Part shown: positions 33,021-48,790 of the stretch, piece by piece
Numbering within the stretch: the first letter of the stretch is position 1
Layout of the letters: each line of letters begins with the position of its first letter
Assembly: GCF_011745365.1 (NCBI RefSeq)
Contig: NW_024468915.1
Span: 1,280,653 to 1,344,652, forward strand
Reading direction: 5' to 3'
Origin: Cryphonectria parasitica EP155
Taxonomy: Eukaryota; Ascomycota; Sordariomycetes; Diaporthales; Cryphonectriaceae
DNA: 64,000 nt
The notes under the pieces: generated by a model
What the model was told of the DNA's origin: nothing
The model's input: only the letters and a program-made list of their open reading frames with translations
Database searches by the model: none
Position numbers and translations under genes: made by a program

Positions 33021-36000
33021 ATGGCTACCAACTCTGCTCGTGGCAACCCGTGAGTCGTCTCCAACCCCTCCCTTCCAGATTGGTGCCCATGGCCCACACG
33101 ACTAGATGGGTAGGATCCAGGAGAGAAATCATCACTCGCTGACTTTCCAATTCCTCTAGGATTGCCGCTGCGGACGGCCCACAGGCTGAAGGCCCAACTC
33201 CCCCTCCTGCATCAAGCGAGACCAAGGCCGCCATCCAGCAAACCACACCGAGTGGCGCAACAGGAACCCACCAGACCGGTCAGGACGCGGGCGCAGCATC
33301 TGCAGCCGGGACTGGCAAGGTCAAATCTGCAAAGGAGCTCGAGAAGGAGCGCAAGAAGGCCGAGAAGCTCGCCAAGTTCCAACAGAAGGCGGCTGCCAAA
33401 CAGGCGGCCCCTACCAATGCCTCCAGCAAGAAGGCTGAGAAGAAGGCCAAGGCAGAGGAGGAAGCCCTGCCGGCGTTTGTCGAGGACACTCCCGTGGGCG
33501 AGAAGAAGCGCCTGAAGCCCCTCGACGACCCTTATTACAAGGCCTACAACCCCGTTGCTGTCGAGAGCGCATGGTACCAGTGGTGGGAGAAGGAGGGCTT
33601 TTTCAAGCCCGAATTCACCGAGACCGGCGATGTCAAGCCGGCCGGAGCATTCACTGTCGTCATCCCGCCGCCGAACTGCACCGGCAGCCTGCACATGGGT
33701 CACGCGCTCGGCAACAGTCTTGAGGACATCATGACGAGGTGGCAGAGAATGCTGGGAAAGACCACCTTGTTCCTCCCTGGCTGCGACCACGCCGGTATCG
33801 CAACCCAGAGTGTTGTCGAGAAGATGCTGTGGAGGAGAGAGCAAAAGACCCGCCATGATCTTGGCCGAGAAAAGTTTCTCGAGCTCGTCTGGGACTGGAA
33901 GCAAGAATATCACGACAAGATCAACAACGCCGAGAGGAAGATGGGCATCTCTACGGACTGGTCCAGAGAGGCTTTTACCATGGACAAGAACTTGTCCGCA
34001 GCTGTTGCCGAGAACTTTGTGCGTCTGCACGAGGAAGGCATTATTTACAGAGCGAATCGCCTTGTGAACTGGGACTGCACGTTGACGACTGCGCTGTCCA
34101 ACCTGGAGGTTGACCAGAAGGAACTTACTGGCAGGACTCTGCTTGATGTACCGGGATATGAAAAGAAAGTTGAGTTCGGGTAGGTGATTCGTCCATTTTT
34201 TTTCCCTTCCCCTCTCAAGATCGTTGTTGTGTCTTCTCTCAACGACAACTGACGCCCATCTATAAAGTGTTATTGTCCACTTCAAATATCCTATCCAGGG
34301 CTCAGACGAGACAATCGAGGTGGCGACGACCCGTATCGAGACCATGCTTGGAGATACAGGTATCGCCGTGAACCCCAAGGACCAGCGATACACCCACCTC
34401 GTTGGCAAATTCGCCACGCACCCTTTCATTGAGGGCCGGAAGCTACCTATTATTGCCGATGATTATGTCGATATGGAGTTCGGAACGGGTGCCGTAAAGT
34501 TGACGCCCGGTCACGATCCCAATGATTTCAAGCTTGGCAAGGACCATAATCTGGAGTTCATCAACATCTTCACTGATGATGGTCTGCTCAACGAGAATGC
34601 CGGATCATATGCTGGACAGAGACGTTTCGACGTGCGGTACACGATCCAAGACGACCTCAAGGCCAAGGGCCTGTATGTCGACAAGAAGGACAACCCCATG
34701 AAAGTCCCCCTGTCCGAGCGCTCGAAAGACGTCATTGAGCCTGTCATGAAACCACAGTGGTGGATGGCCATGCGAGATATGGCTGATGAGGCTGTCAAGG
34801 TCGTTGACAATGGAGAGATCAAGATTCGGCCAGAGTCTGCGGAAAAGAACTTCCACAGGTGGATGGAGAGCATACAAGATTGGTGCATCTCGAGACAACT
34901 CTGGTGGGGCCACCAATGCCCTGTCTGGTTTGCTAAAGTTGAGGGTGAGGAGGAGGATACGTCGAACAACGAGCGATGGTTCAGTGGAAGAACGCCAGAG
35001 GAGGCAGAGGCCAAGGCGAAGAAGGCACTTGCTGGAAAGATCTTCACCCTGGAGCGCGACCCAGACGTTCTTGACACATGGTTCAGCAGTGGCCTTTGGC
35101 CATTCTCGACGCTAGGTTGGCCAGACACAGAAGCCGAGGACTTCAAGAAGCTATACCCAACTTCTATCCTCGAAACAGGCTGGGATATCCTTTTTGTAAG
35201 TACTACACCACACCTGCAACTCGCCTTCATCGGCGTGCCCTCCAGCAATGGACGAATGCTAACGAACTCCTAGTTCTGGGTTGCCCGAATGATCATGCTT
35301 GGCAAGAAGTTGACTGGAGATGTCCCGTTCAAGGAGGTTTACTGTCACAGTCTCATCCGTGACAGCGACGGGCGCAAGATGAGTAAGAGTCTGGGCAATG
35401 TGATCGATCCTTTGGATGTGATCAAGGGCATCCAGCTCGATGATCTCCACGCCAAGCTCCTCACGGGCAACCTCGCTCCAGGTGAGGTCAAGAAGGCTAC
35501 GGCCTACCAAAAGCAGGCGTTCCCTCAAGGTATCCCAGAGTGAGTGATCCGGTCCAACCCCTCAGAACCTGAGTTTTGTAACTGACTCACTCCCATAGAT
35601 GCGGTGCCGACGCACTTCGTTTCTGCTTGGCAGCATACACTACTGGTGGCGGTGACATCAACTTTGACGTCAAAGTCATGCACGCCTACCGGAGATTTGC
35701 TAATAAGATCTACCAAGCATCCAAGTATGTCATCGGCAAGATCGAGACTGCCGAAGGCTTTGTACCAGCAAAGACCAGAACACTTCAAGGCAGGGAGTCT
35801 CTTTCCGAGCTGTGGATCCTGAGCAAGATGAACACCGCTGCCAAGGAGGCCAATGAAGCTCTCGAGCAGCGCGAGTTCATGCGGGCTGCCAACACCGTAT
35901 ACAATTACATCTACGGCAACTTGTGCGACGTCTATATCGAGAACTCCAAGGCTATCATTCAAGATGGCACCAAGGAAGAAGCCGAATCCGCCCTGCAGAC

Positions 36001-36658
36001 TCTGTACTCTACCCTTGAGGCCGGCCTCCTGCTCATTCATCCCTTCATGCCATTCGTCACAGAAGAGCTTTGGCAGCGCCTCCCACGCCGCCCCGACGAC
36101 AAGACCCGCTCCGTCATGCTGGCCTCGTATCCGGTGCACCAGCCCGAACTTGACCAGCCCGCAGCGGAGAAGGCCTACGAGCTTGTCCTCGACAGCTCCA
36201 GGGGCATCCGGTCCCTCGTGGCAGAGTACCTCCTCAAGGAGGACGCACAGATCTACATCCAAGCATCCGACGATGCCACGTACAAGACCATCGGGGAGCA
36301 GGTCAACTCGATCCGCTCTCTCTCGGGCAAGGGCATTGGTGCTATCAACGTCGCCGGGCCGGCAGACGCTCGCCCGGCCGGCTGCGTCGCCTACCCCATC
36401 GGCGCGTCGGCGACCGTGTTCCTGCACATCAAGGGCCGCGTGGACCTGGACGCCGAGCTTGACAAGGCGGCCAAGAAGCTGGACAAGACCAAGTCCATGG
36501 CTGACAAGCAGCGCAAGCTGGTCATGGGCGCTGACTACGTGGCTAAGGTCGCCGTCGCGACCCAGGAGGCTGACCGCAAGAGGTTGGCCGACTTGGACGG
36601 TGAGGCCAAGGGCTTCTCGGCTACGATTGAGGAGCTCAAGCAGCTGAAGCTAGAGTAG
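33021..36658 (+). CDS. VAS1: Valyl-tRNA synthetase
   Basis: Five exons: 33021-33049, 33160-34179, 34268-35195, 35274-35539 and 35599-36658 (1100 aa, the usual fungal length). The enzyme charges tRNA-Val with valine and edits threonine mis-charging. A Lys/Glu/Ala-rich N-terminal appendix (to about residue 140) precedes the class I core. The HIGH motif is HMGH in [15 protein letters not shown] (about 188). The editing domain shows [15 protein letters not shown]. The [16 protein letters not shown] stretch and KMSKS in [14 protein letters not shown] (about 694) are exact. The anticodon-binding domain and a C-terminal coiled coil ([19 protein letters not shown]) follow. There is no second ValRS in the window. 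In Neurospora one locus (cyt-20) supplies both cytosolic and mitochondrial enzyme; the in-frame leader upstream fits that. Confidence 0.97.
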
Positions 36659-37122
36659 ATGCTGCTTGGGCATGTTGGAACCTCATACATTGCATAGACT
36701 TGATAATGGCAAAAATTCTAGGTGTTTTATGTGTGCAACTGGTCCTGGAAGAACGTAACCAATGATGATGATGTGCTACTTGGCTCTACTTGGCTTGCTG
36801 GAGTTTCTCTCAAGTACGAAACGCGTCATCTTCTCACTGCTCATGTTGATGCTTCCCTGATTTTTCTAATCAATGCTTTTCTTTTTTGTTTGTCTTCTTT
36901 CTTTTCCTCAAAGCTTCTAGATGCTAGGGATCTAGAGATGCAATATTCTACTTTGGACGACCGCAGCTGGACGAATTTCCCATGTCAGCATCAGTCAAGT
37001 CCTCATGCAGTCCAATTGTTCCGTTCCCATCGTTCCCAAACCTGTCTGCGGAACTCGTCCGTATCTTGCCACTCAAGAGTACCATCCAAGCCGGCTTGTG
37101 AAGATGCTGGCAGATAGACGAC
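36659..37122. other. Convergent intergenic region
   Basis: Shared 3' flank of ValRS (+) and the M1 aminopeptidase (-), with T-rich stretches near 36880-36910. No gene seen. Confidence 0.5.
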
Positions 37123-40100
37123 CTACGCACCGTAGCCGTTCTCCTTCAGCCAGCCCGCTACGTCCGAGCGATCACGGCCGAGCCATGCGATCTTCGAGCG
37201 AACACTGTCGGTGCTCTGAGCAAGGCTCTGGTCGTAACTGTATGCACAGTGTCAGCTTTGTGAACTTGCAAGCAAGATCCTATGTGAAAAGGTTCCTTTA
37301 TTTGATCTTACCCGTTGGTACTCTTGTCCTTGAAAAAGGCTTCCACTTCCGCCAGCTGCTCGGGCTTCGTGAAGCTCGACGTCATGATCTGCACCATCGA
37401 GCCCAGCATAGACAACGCGGGGGGTAGTCGCCTGTAAAGCTCGTCCCAGTTCTCGCGCATCCTGCACACAGAATTAGTCTCATTGTTGTATGGCAACGTG
37501 GTCAAGTGGCAATTCAAAGAGGAGGCAGTAGATTCGCTCTGATATGCCTTGAAGGATAGGGTCGGGGGCGGAAGATAAGCTGAAAAGCGTAAGAAGAGAG
37601 CCAACATACCAGTTAAACAGAGCTACGATACCCTCGGGGTGGCTGCGCAGTCCGGACGTCGGCATGTAGATGTCCTGGTCCTTGACCTCGCCACTGAATA
37701 GCAGGTCAAGGGTACGCTTGATGAGCTCGGGCTGCTTCGCACGCCCCAAGCTGCGCAAGGCGGTATTCCGCTCGTCGCTGTTGGTCGAGCCCCGGTAGAA
37801 ATCAAGAATCTTGTTGTACTCCTCCTCGCCACCATACTTCAGGGCCATTGCAAAAACGCTGCCACGAATGTTGGGATGAACGGCCGACTTGTCCCCGGCC
37901 ATGTACTTGTTGAACATGTCCTTCGCAGCGCTGATGATTTGCTCGTCCCCAGACAGACCAGCACTGCCAAAGAGCAGCGCCTTGAACTGCTGCTCGACAT
38001 GGCCATCATTGTCGCTGAAAGTCCAGCCCATCGCGTGTGCCTTGCCACTGACAAGCGAGTTGTGGAATTTCTCCAATCCGTCTCGGGCAGCCTTGTCCTC
38101 GAAGATCCAGGCAGACTGCACGGCAGTAAGGCGTGCAACGATCTCGTTCCAGACAACGAACTCATTCTCGGAATCGAAGCCCTTCAGGAGGCTCAGAACC
38201 CCAGACGTCTTTTGGAAGCCTGATGATGCCAGAGCGCCTGCGTCTGCAATCATGCCGGCGCGGTCCTCGACTGTCAACAGACCTTCCTTGGCAGCCTTGC
38301 CAAGCTTCTCGAGGCGTTCTGGAGCGTATGAGGTACGGTAAGGGCTCGTGTGGTCGGCGTTGAGCTTGAAGAAGTCGGTGCTCGAAATCTTGAAATCTTG
38401 CTCCCGCTGGTCGAGAACAAGAGACTTGTCGACACCGTCCTTAGTACGGAGACCGAGCAAGACAGGATAGATTACCTTGTCTTCCTCGGGCTTCACGTCG
38501 CCAGTTCGCAAGAAACGGTTCTGCTTCACATGAACAGTGTCAGGGCCGCTCTCTGAAACAGTGACAACGGGATATCCAATCTCCTTGGTCCACGAGGCCA
38601 TGACTTCTTCGACCTTCTTGCCACTTGCATCAGCGAGAGATGCCCACAGGTCGCCAGTCTGCGTGTTGCCGTATGCGTGCTTCTTCAGGTACCGCCTGAC
38701 GCCTTCGAGGAAAATGTCCTCCCCAAGGTATGTCGAGATCATTCGAAGGACACATGAACCCTTGGAATAGGAAATGGCATCGAAAATCTGGTTGATCTCG
38801 TCGGCCCGCTTCACAGGTACCTCGATTGGGTGACTGCTCCGCAGAGAATCTAGAGACAGAGCGCCCTGAAGGGTATCGGTAACGAAAGTCTGCCAAACGT
38901 TCCATTCAGGGTAGAAGGCGTTGCAAGAGTACCACGAGGCCCAGGTGGCAAAACCTTCGTTCAGCCAGAGACCTTCCCACCAGTCCATGGTAACCAGATT
39001 GCCGAACCACTGGTGAGCAAGCTCGTGTTGCACGACCTCGGCGACTCTCTCCTTAGTCGCAGCGCCGCTGGCCTTCTCGTCGAGGAGCAGATCCACCACA
39101 CGGTAGGTAACAAGACCCCAGTTCTCCATTGCACCCTGAGCAAAGTCGGGAATGGCAACCTGGTCCATCTTAGGCAGAGGGAATTCAATGCCAAAGACTT
39201 TCTCGTAAAAGGCAAGCGTCTTAGCGGCCAGATTCAGTGAGAATCGACCGTGCTCGATGTCTTGGCCTGGAGGCGCATATACCCGGACAGGGACCCGGAA
39301 CTCCTTGGTCTCGATGTAGTTCAGCTCGCCAACAATGAACGCGACCAGATACGTTGACATGAGGGGCGACTTGTTGAACTTGACGGCCTTCTTAGTCGAG
39401 CCACTGATGGCAGAATGGACGTCAGTCTCTGAAGCAACGTCCATGTTGCTCAAGCAAGTGAGATTCTTGTCGGCGATCAAAGTCACTGTATAGGTGGCCT
39501 TCAGAGAGGGCTCGTCGAAGCATGGAAACGACCTTCGGGCATCGGTGGGTTCCATCTGGGACGTGGCTAGTATGCCCTCGGTGCCATCGGACTTCTTGTA
39601 CGTAGAGCGGTAGAACCCAGCCATCTTGTCGTTGAGCTGGCCAGTGAACTTGATCTCCAGCTGGGCCTTGCTACCCTTGGAGATGGCGTCCGCGAAGTCG
39701 AACTTGGAGACCTGAGTCTTCTCGTCGTAAGAGATCTGAGGAGAAGAGCTGCATCAAACATTAATGTTTTGTCAAGATTGAAAAAGCAGTATAAGAATAT
39801 GATAATTACCTGACATCCTTGCCATCTGCGGAGATCTTGACGGAGTGAAGGTCGAGCTCGAGGGTGTGCAGGGAGATGGATTTGGAGTCCTCAGCGACGT
39901 CGAGATCGATCAGGACAGTACCATCAAAGGTCAGCTTAGAAAAGTCGGGCTCGAGGGTCAGGTCGTAGTGCTTGGGCACAACATTGGCTGGGAGAAGCTC
40001 CCGCCCAGTGATGTTGACCGCACTGGAGGGGTCGGCCGCGCCGGAGTGTCTGCACATGTTGTTTCTGCGGCAGGAACAGTACCTGACAGCAGGTCGGTTG

Positions 40101-40506
40101 TTGAGATGGGTTCTACGGGAACGATTGACGCGAAGGGGGCTCGAGGTTGCCCTGATGACAGAGTAGAGGCGAACGTTGAGAGATGAAGAGGCGTTGATGC
40201 TGCTATCGAGAAATCGCAAGTCAGCGTCTGCTCATATGGGCCGAGCTATATGTAGGTAAGAAAAGGCACAATAGTCCAGGGGAAGAAAGTAGTATCGTAG
40301 TATCGTTATAATCTGTCTTGCTGGGTCAATGGCGGGGAAGACGGCCAAGCTCGTACGTACAAGGAAGATCGCACGAGAGATGGCGATCCGTTGAGGCAAT
40401 TGTGGTTCAAATTGGTGAGGAGTGGCTTGGAGATGGACGAGAGCCGCTGAGAAGTTGAAGAACGAGAAGCAGCCGATCTCAGAGACCAAGCGAGGGCCAG
40501 CGACAT
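37123..40506 (-). CDS. M1 zinc aminopeptidase (Aap1/Ape2 type) with mitochondrial leader
   Basis: Five exons on the minus strand: 40506-40361, 40202-39810, 39748-37610, 37461-37312 and 37237-37123 (980 aa, 2943 nt exactly). The enzyme removes N-terminal residues from peptides. Marks: substrate loop GAMEN (about 383) and zinc site HELAH followed by the distal Glu in LWLNEGFATW (about 419-440). The ERAP-like C-terminal helical domain runs to the end (FFKDKSTNG, GYDQSLAQSTDSVRSKIAWL). Exon 1 encodes a leader of mitochondrial type (MSLALAWSLRSAASRSS), rich in Ser, Arg and Leu and lacking acids. It joins in phase 2 to exon 2, which continues the basic stretch before the catalytic part. A downstream ATG at 40057 would give a leaderless form of about 870 aa, the normal cytosolic length, so both compartments may be served. 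Yeast APE2 is described as mitochondrial and cytosolic. Confidence 0.9.
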
Positions 40507-43732
<3,226 letters not shown>

Positions 43733-44527
43733 AGCGGGAGTTTGAAGGACGACGACGTCTTCACACAGACCAAATCATGTTGGAAGCGTCAATGAGATGA
43801 GGGAGCACGCGTGTTTGATTTTGGCCGGTAGTTAGTGAAGCGTGTCCAGCATGCTCCGCCACCGAAACGCAGATGAATACTCTGCGAAGCATTACCTAAG
43901 AGAGATGCCTCAACAATAAAAAGTTATGATGACCATGATTTGACCTTTCCCTGTCACGTCCATTTGCATTGTCGAAAGTTGCACGTGAGGAAAAAGAAAG
44001 AAAACAGGCGACAGTGAGAATAGATTGCAGTCAGAATGGATTGTAATAGACCATTGCACTCATACATGGTAGATAGTACGTTGCACTTTGCTTGCCGATG
44101 CGTTGGCTCAAAGTGTTTCTTTGGTTGCATTAGCGGAGTGACGTGTACGCACGCACCACATATAGCTCCATGGTACTGTACATGGCTTCGCTGAGAAGCC
44201 CACACCACTGAGCAGGTGGGTTCTGGTGGGGGTTGCCAGGGCAACGCGCAGCCAGTAAGCACCCTTGACTTTTTGCTGCCAAACATCAACATCAGAGCCT
44301 GGATTAGCCAAGTTTTGATCATTACTGCACTCGCATACAAGACAACACACCTCGGACACCTTGACCGGTTTCTCCATCAATCATAGAACTCAACCTAATT
44401 AGATCTTTTTCAGCGATAACCACATTTTGCTCTTCCCCCTCCTTTTTTGGTCGAATTTGATTGCGAGCCAGCATAATCGCTGGCCAAAGCGAAGCGAGCA
44501 AGCACACACACTCTCACAAGCAGCATC
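43733..44527. other. Intergenic, enolase to checkpoint kinase
   Basis: 3' flank of enolase and promoter of the Bub1/Mad3 gene. No coding frame with a domain is seen. Confidence 0.5.
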
Positions 44528-47500
44528 ATGGCTGCATCCGAAGACCTGATCAACTTCGACGTGATCGAAGCACAAAAAGAAAACATCCAGGCTCTCCCCT
44601 CTGGCCGCTCCGCCAAGAAACTTGCCGAGGTCTTCTCACCTGCCCAGCAACGCACAGCAGCAGCCACGACACTACCAGCAGCACGCCAGCCCCTCGGCAG
44701 CATCGCGACACCTACCAACGACGCCACCCGCGCCGAGTTCGAGGCCGAGGTTGCCGCGCTCGCCGAGTCCGACGATCCCCTGGACATCTACGACCGCTAC
44801 GTTCGCTGGATCCTCAATGCATACCCCTCTGCGCAGGCAACGTCCGCCTCGCAGCTGCACACGGTGCTCGAGCGCGCGACCAAGACCTTCATCTCCAGCT
44901 CACAGTACAAAAACGACCCGCGCTACCTCAAGCTCTGGCTGCACTATATCGCCTTCTTTGCCGACGCGCCGCGTGAGACGTTTGTGTTTCTGGCGCGGCA
45001 CGGCATCGGTGAGGGGCTGGCGCTATTCTACGAGGAGTATGCCGCGTGGCTCGAGGGCGCTGGGCGGTGGAACCAGGCCGACGAGGTGTACAAGCTTGGG
45101 ATCGAGAGAGAAGCCAGGCCGCAGGCCAGGCTGATCCGCAAGTTTGGAGAGTTCGAGGCGAGGAGAGCTGCGCAACCAGAAGACATTGGCCCAGACAGCC
45201 CTGCGCTGCCGACAATGAGACCTGCGTTGGCGGCCAAAATCGACCCTTTCGCGGCATCGGAGAGGGAGCCTAGGCAAGCGGGGAGCGGGCTGGGCACACA
45301 AACGGCAAGGTCTGGCAAGCCAAAGCTGCAGATCTTCTCGGATGCGGACAGCGCTGCGGAGCCGTCGGCCTTGGGATCGCGCGCCGCCGGATCCAAGGGC
45401 TGGGACACGATCGGGTCTCTAACGGATAGGAAGAAGGAGAATTCTATGGCGCCCAAGCCTTGGGCCGGTGAGACGCTGTCAGCAGGTGGGAAGAAGAGCG
45501 GCGGTTCTTCCAAGATGGCTGTCTTCAAGGATATGGTGAGTCTGACCACATACTCAACTTCCCTTTTGTTCTCTCCCTCTCTTCTCTCAGCCCATGTGTT
45601 GATCAATATCAGGACTAATTGTTTTTTTGGTTGGCCACCTGGCCCTTTTGTAATGATATTCAGTCCAAAATCAGGTCTCAACTTTCCAAATCGCATATCA
45701 CGATTGCTCCCTCTCAGTACCAAGTGACTAAGAACCCGGTAAATGGCAAGAAGGAGCGCGTGTTTGTCGATCTGCAGGCTGTTTACCCCAGTCCAGAGGA
45801 GCCAGGCACTGAGCTGAGCTTCGAGGAGATTTGGGCTGCGAACCGGGGCTGGCTGAATCGGGGGTGGGAGGAAGATGCGCCCGTTGCTGACTGTCCAGAG
45901 AACGACGAGAACAGTGCACCAGCCCGGATCGACGCAAAGCTGGTTGTCCACCATGATGTCGTCACGCTGGATGAGAATGGCCGCATCCTGGAGCAGCATC
46001 GTGATGGTCGGGGCAAGAAGAAGAAGGTTATGGAGGTCAATGAGACACAAATCAGTAAGACCAAACAAACCTTGGATACTCGACTTTTAGAACCATCTAA
46101 CTTTTCCCCAACAGTCAAGGCGAATCTGGACTCGCCGTCTCGCCCCAAGATGAAGAAAAAACGCGGGTCTGTGTCTGAACCCACCATGACTATGCACACC
46201 AGGGCCGCCACAGACGACATCTACGACATCTTCAACGCACCGCTGAAGCGCCCTGTGGAGGAGCCAGAAGAAAGTGGTGACGATGATGACTATGAGACAG
46301 ACAGCAACTATACAACCAGCAACGCAGAGAGCACCTGCACCACCCGCCGGATCTCTATGAGCGAGGCCGGCGATATAGAGGAGGACCAGATTGCCAAAGA
46401 CGACGAAACCTCGGACGTGAGGAGCCTAAGCGAATGGTCCGACTTTTCCACGAGGCGGCATGTTCCCAATATTGATGATGGTGATGATGGTGAAGATGAC
46501 GAGGACACTCGGTCCGTCGTGTCAGACCTCATCAACATTAGAGACGCAGACCCGTCACTGCGCTTCACTGAACACACCATCACAGGGCCTGAATTCGACG
46601 ACAGAGAAGGGGATCTGGCAGGTGAAGACTTGTCACTGCCTAGAACGCGGACAACCTTCGTTCCTATCCCCCCTGAGGACTGGGTTCCCAACCCGAGGCC
46701 ATATAGGGATCCGGTGGAGGTGGCTAATAACCGTCTGCCTTTCATGACGCCTATCACGGAGAGAACTGAGTCCTCGCTCGAGGTCGATTCTGCAGAAACT
46801 TATGACCGTTTTGGTGCTATCAAGACTCCTAGCAAGAGAGATGATAGCCTGCCGGAGGAAGTTGAGATTATCGACCTCGAGCCTCTGAGCAGTCCGCTGA
46901 GAGACGTCTTCAGCGAGTTCTCCCCGGTGAAGAAGTTTCCCTTGCTGCCCAAGACGAGAACTGCTCTGGCTCCCAAGGCTGTGGCGAAGCCTCTTGCGCC
47001 AAGAGGGCCCCTCATCAAGGACACTCAATGCAACCCTGTGGATGACTTGATCCGTAATGAGATTCTGGAGAAGATGCATCCTCCTTTGAGCTCGTATTCT
47101 GGCTTCTACGACCACCGGCATCAGAAGTACGAGAAGGGCAACGAGATCCGCAAATTCATCAAGGCAACCAAAAACACCAGGCACAGCACAGATCGGACGG
47201 CAAATCTCGGCATGACTGTCACAATCAGTCTCTCTGATGTCGAATCAGAATACACCTTGAAGAAGGAGCTTGGTGCTGGGGCGTTTGCACCAGTCTACCT
47301 CGTCGAGAATTCGTCTCCCGACGAGGAGGAAGACGAAGAGGCGCCGGCCGCCATGGGCAAGCGCAGCTTCGCCGTCGCACACAGCCAGCGCAGCCAGCGC
47401 AGCCAGCTCGAGGCGCTCAAGATGGAACTGCCGCCCACGCCTTGGGAGTTTTACATGATGCGACTCTCACACGCGCGCCTTGGTCCTCAGCACCGTGCGA

Positions 47501-48336
47501 CGAGATCCCTCTCTACTGCCCTGGAGATGCACCTCTATCAAGACGAGGGCTTCCTCCTCCTGCCCTTTCACGCACACGGCACACTCCTTGACGTGATCAA
47601 CCTCTTCCGTGCCGAGTCCTCCGGCGTCATGGATGAGACCCTTGCCATGTTCTTTGCGGTCGAGCTCCTGCGCACAGTCGAAGCGCTGCACTCTAAGCAG
47701 ATTCTCCACGGCGACCTGAAGCCTGATAACTGTCTGCTACGGCTGGACAATCTCCCCTTGAGCAGCAGCAGCAGCAGCAGCAGCGGGGGCTACGTATCCA
47801 GTCAGTGGCGCGCGGACGGTGCTGGGGGGTGGGACGCCCGCGGAATCACGCTGATCGACTTTGGCCGCGGGATCGACATGCGCGCCTTTGTGCCCGACGT
47901 ACAGTTCGTCGCAGACTGGAAGACGACGGCGCAAGACTGCGCCGAGATACGCGAGGGCCGGCCGTGGACGTGGCAGATCGACTACCACGGCCTCGCGGGC
48001 ATCATACACTGCCTTCTGTTCGGCAAGTACATCGAGACGGTGCGGTGCGATGCCGGCGGGCTGGGCACGCAGGCCGGGCGGAGGTACAGGATCAGGGAGA
48101 GCCTGAAGAGGTACTGGCAGACAGAGATCTGGGCCGAGTGCTTTGAGGTGCTGCTCAACCCGGGCAGTGGTGACCTCCTGGAGCAGGAGGAAGGCAGACA
48201 GATGCCGATACTGAAGAGCATGCGGGGTGTGAGGGAGAAGATGGAGGGCTGGCTCGAGGCCAACTGTGAGCGTGGCGTTGGCTTGAGGGCGCTCTTGGGT
48301 CGAGTCGAGGCTGCTGCTAGAGCGAGGAGGGTATAG
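44528..48336 (+). CDS. BUB1: Spindle checkpoint kinase Bub1/Mad3 (MadBub type)
   Basis: Three exons: 44528-45535, 45664-46054 and 46115-48336 (1206 aa). Intron 2 is 60 bp and open in frame; its GTAAGA donor, TCTAAC branch and CAACAG acceptor show it is real. Order of parts: KEN box at 17-19 (AQKENIQAL), TPR-like Mad3/Bub1 domain about 70-215 (DPLDIYDRYVRWILNAYP; RYLKLWLHYIAF), a second KEN at about 303-305 (DRKKENSMAP), a Bub3-binding GLEBS-like stretch near 385-400 (ELSFEEIWAANRGWL), a long acidic linker, and a C-terminal kinase. The kinase keeps the Gly loop (LGAGAFAPVYLV), Lys (EALKME), HGDLKPDN and DFG. It should delay anaphase until kinetochores attach by inhibiting APC/C-Cdc20. KEN boxes are Mad3/BubR1 features and the kinase a Bub1 feature, so one gene seems to combine both. 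Confidence 0.93.
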
Positions 48337-48790
48337 CGGTGTTTTTCACAAGTGTTGCGGTGTGGAAAGGAGACGGCGGCATGGACGCACAAGTTTGTTG
48401 GTGGTGGGATGAGAAGGAAAAAGTTGAGCGAGCGTCAATCGCTACGGCATTGGCGTACATATTTGCAAAGGCGTTTTAAAGAAGGGGTAACAATGTCAGC
48501 GGCATTGGACTATCATTTTTCTTTCTTTCTCATTATGTCTCTTTTTTCTTCTTCCCGATCCAGCTACTGAGGAAGTTTCTCTCGTTCTCGTGGTTTCTGT
48601 TGTACAGGTGTTAATATCCATATCATGCATGAATCATATATATACCCCTTTCCCTTAGCGGTCACTCCGAACCTCAGATGTAGATGAGCGTCCATTGTTT
48701 TGTACATGTATTGCGACCCATAAGTGAAGGTCATGTTTAAATCACCTGATGATTGCTCTCCAGGAGCAAGAGAGGGAGTAGTGGCCGGAC
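48337..48790. other. Convergent intergenic region
   Basis: Shared 3' flank of the checkpoint kinase (+) and Apn1 (-). No gene seen. Confidence 0.5.
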
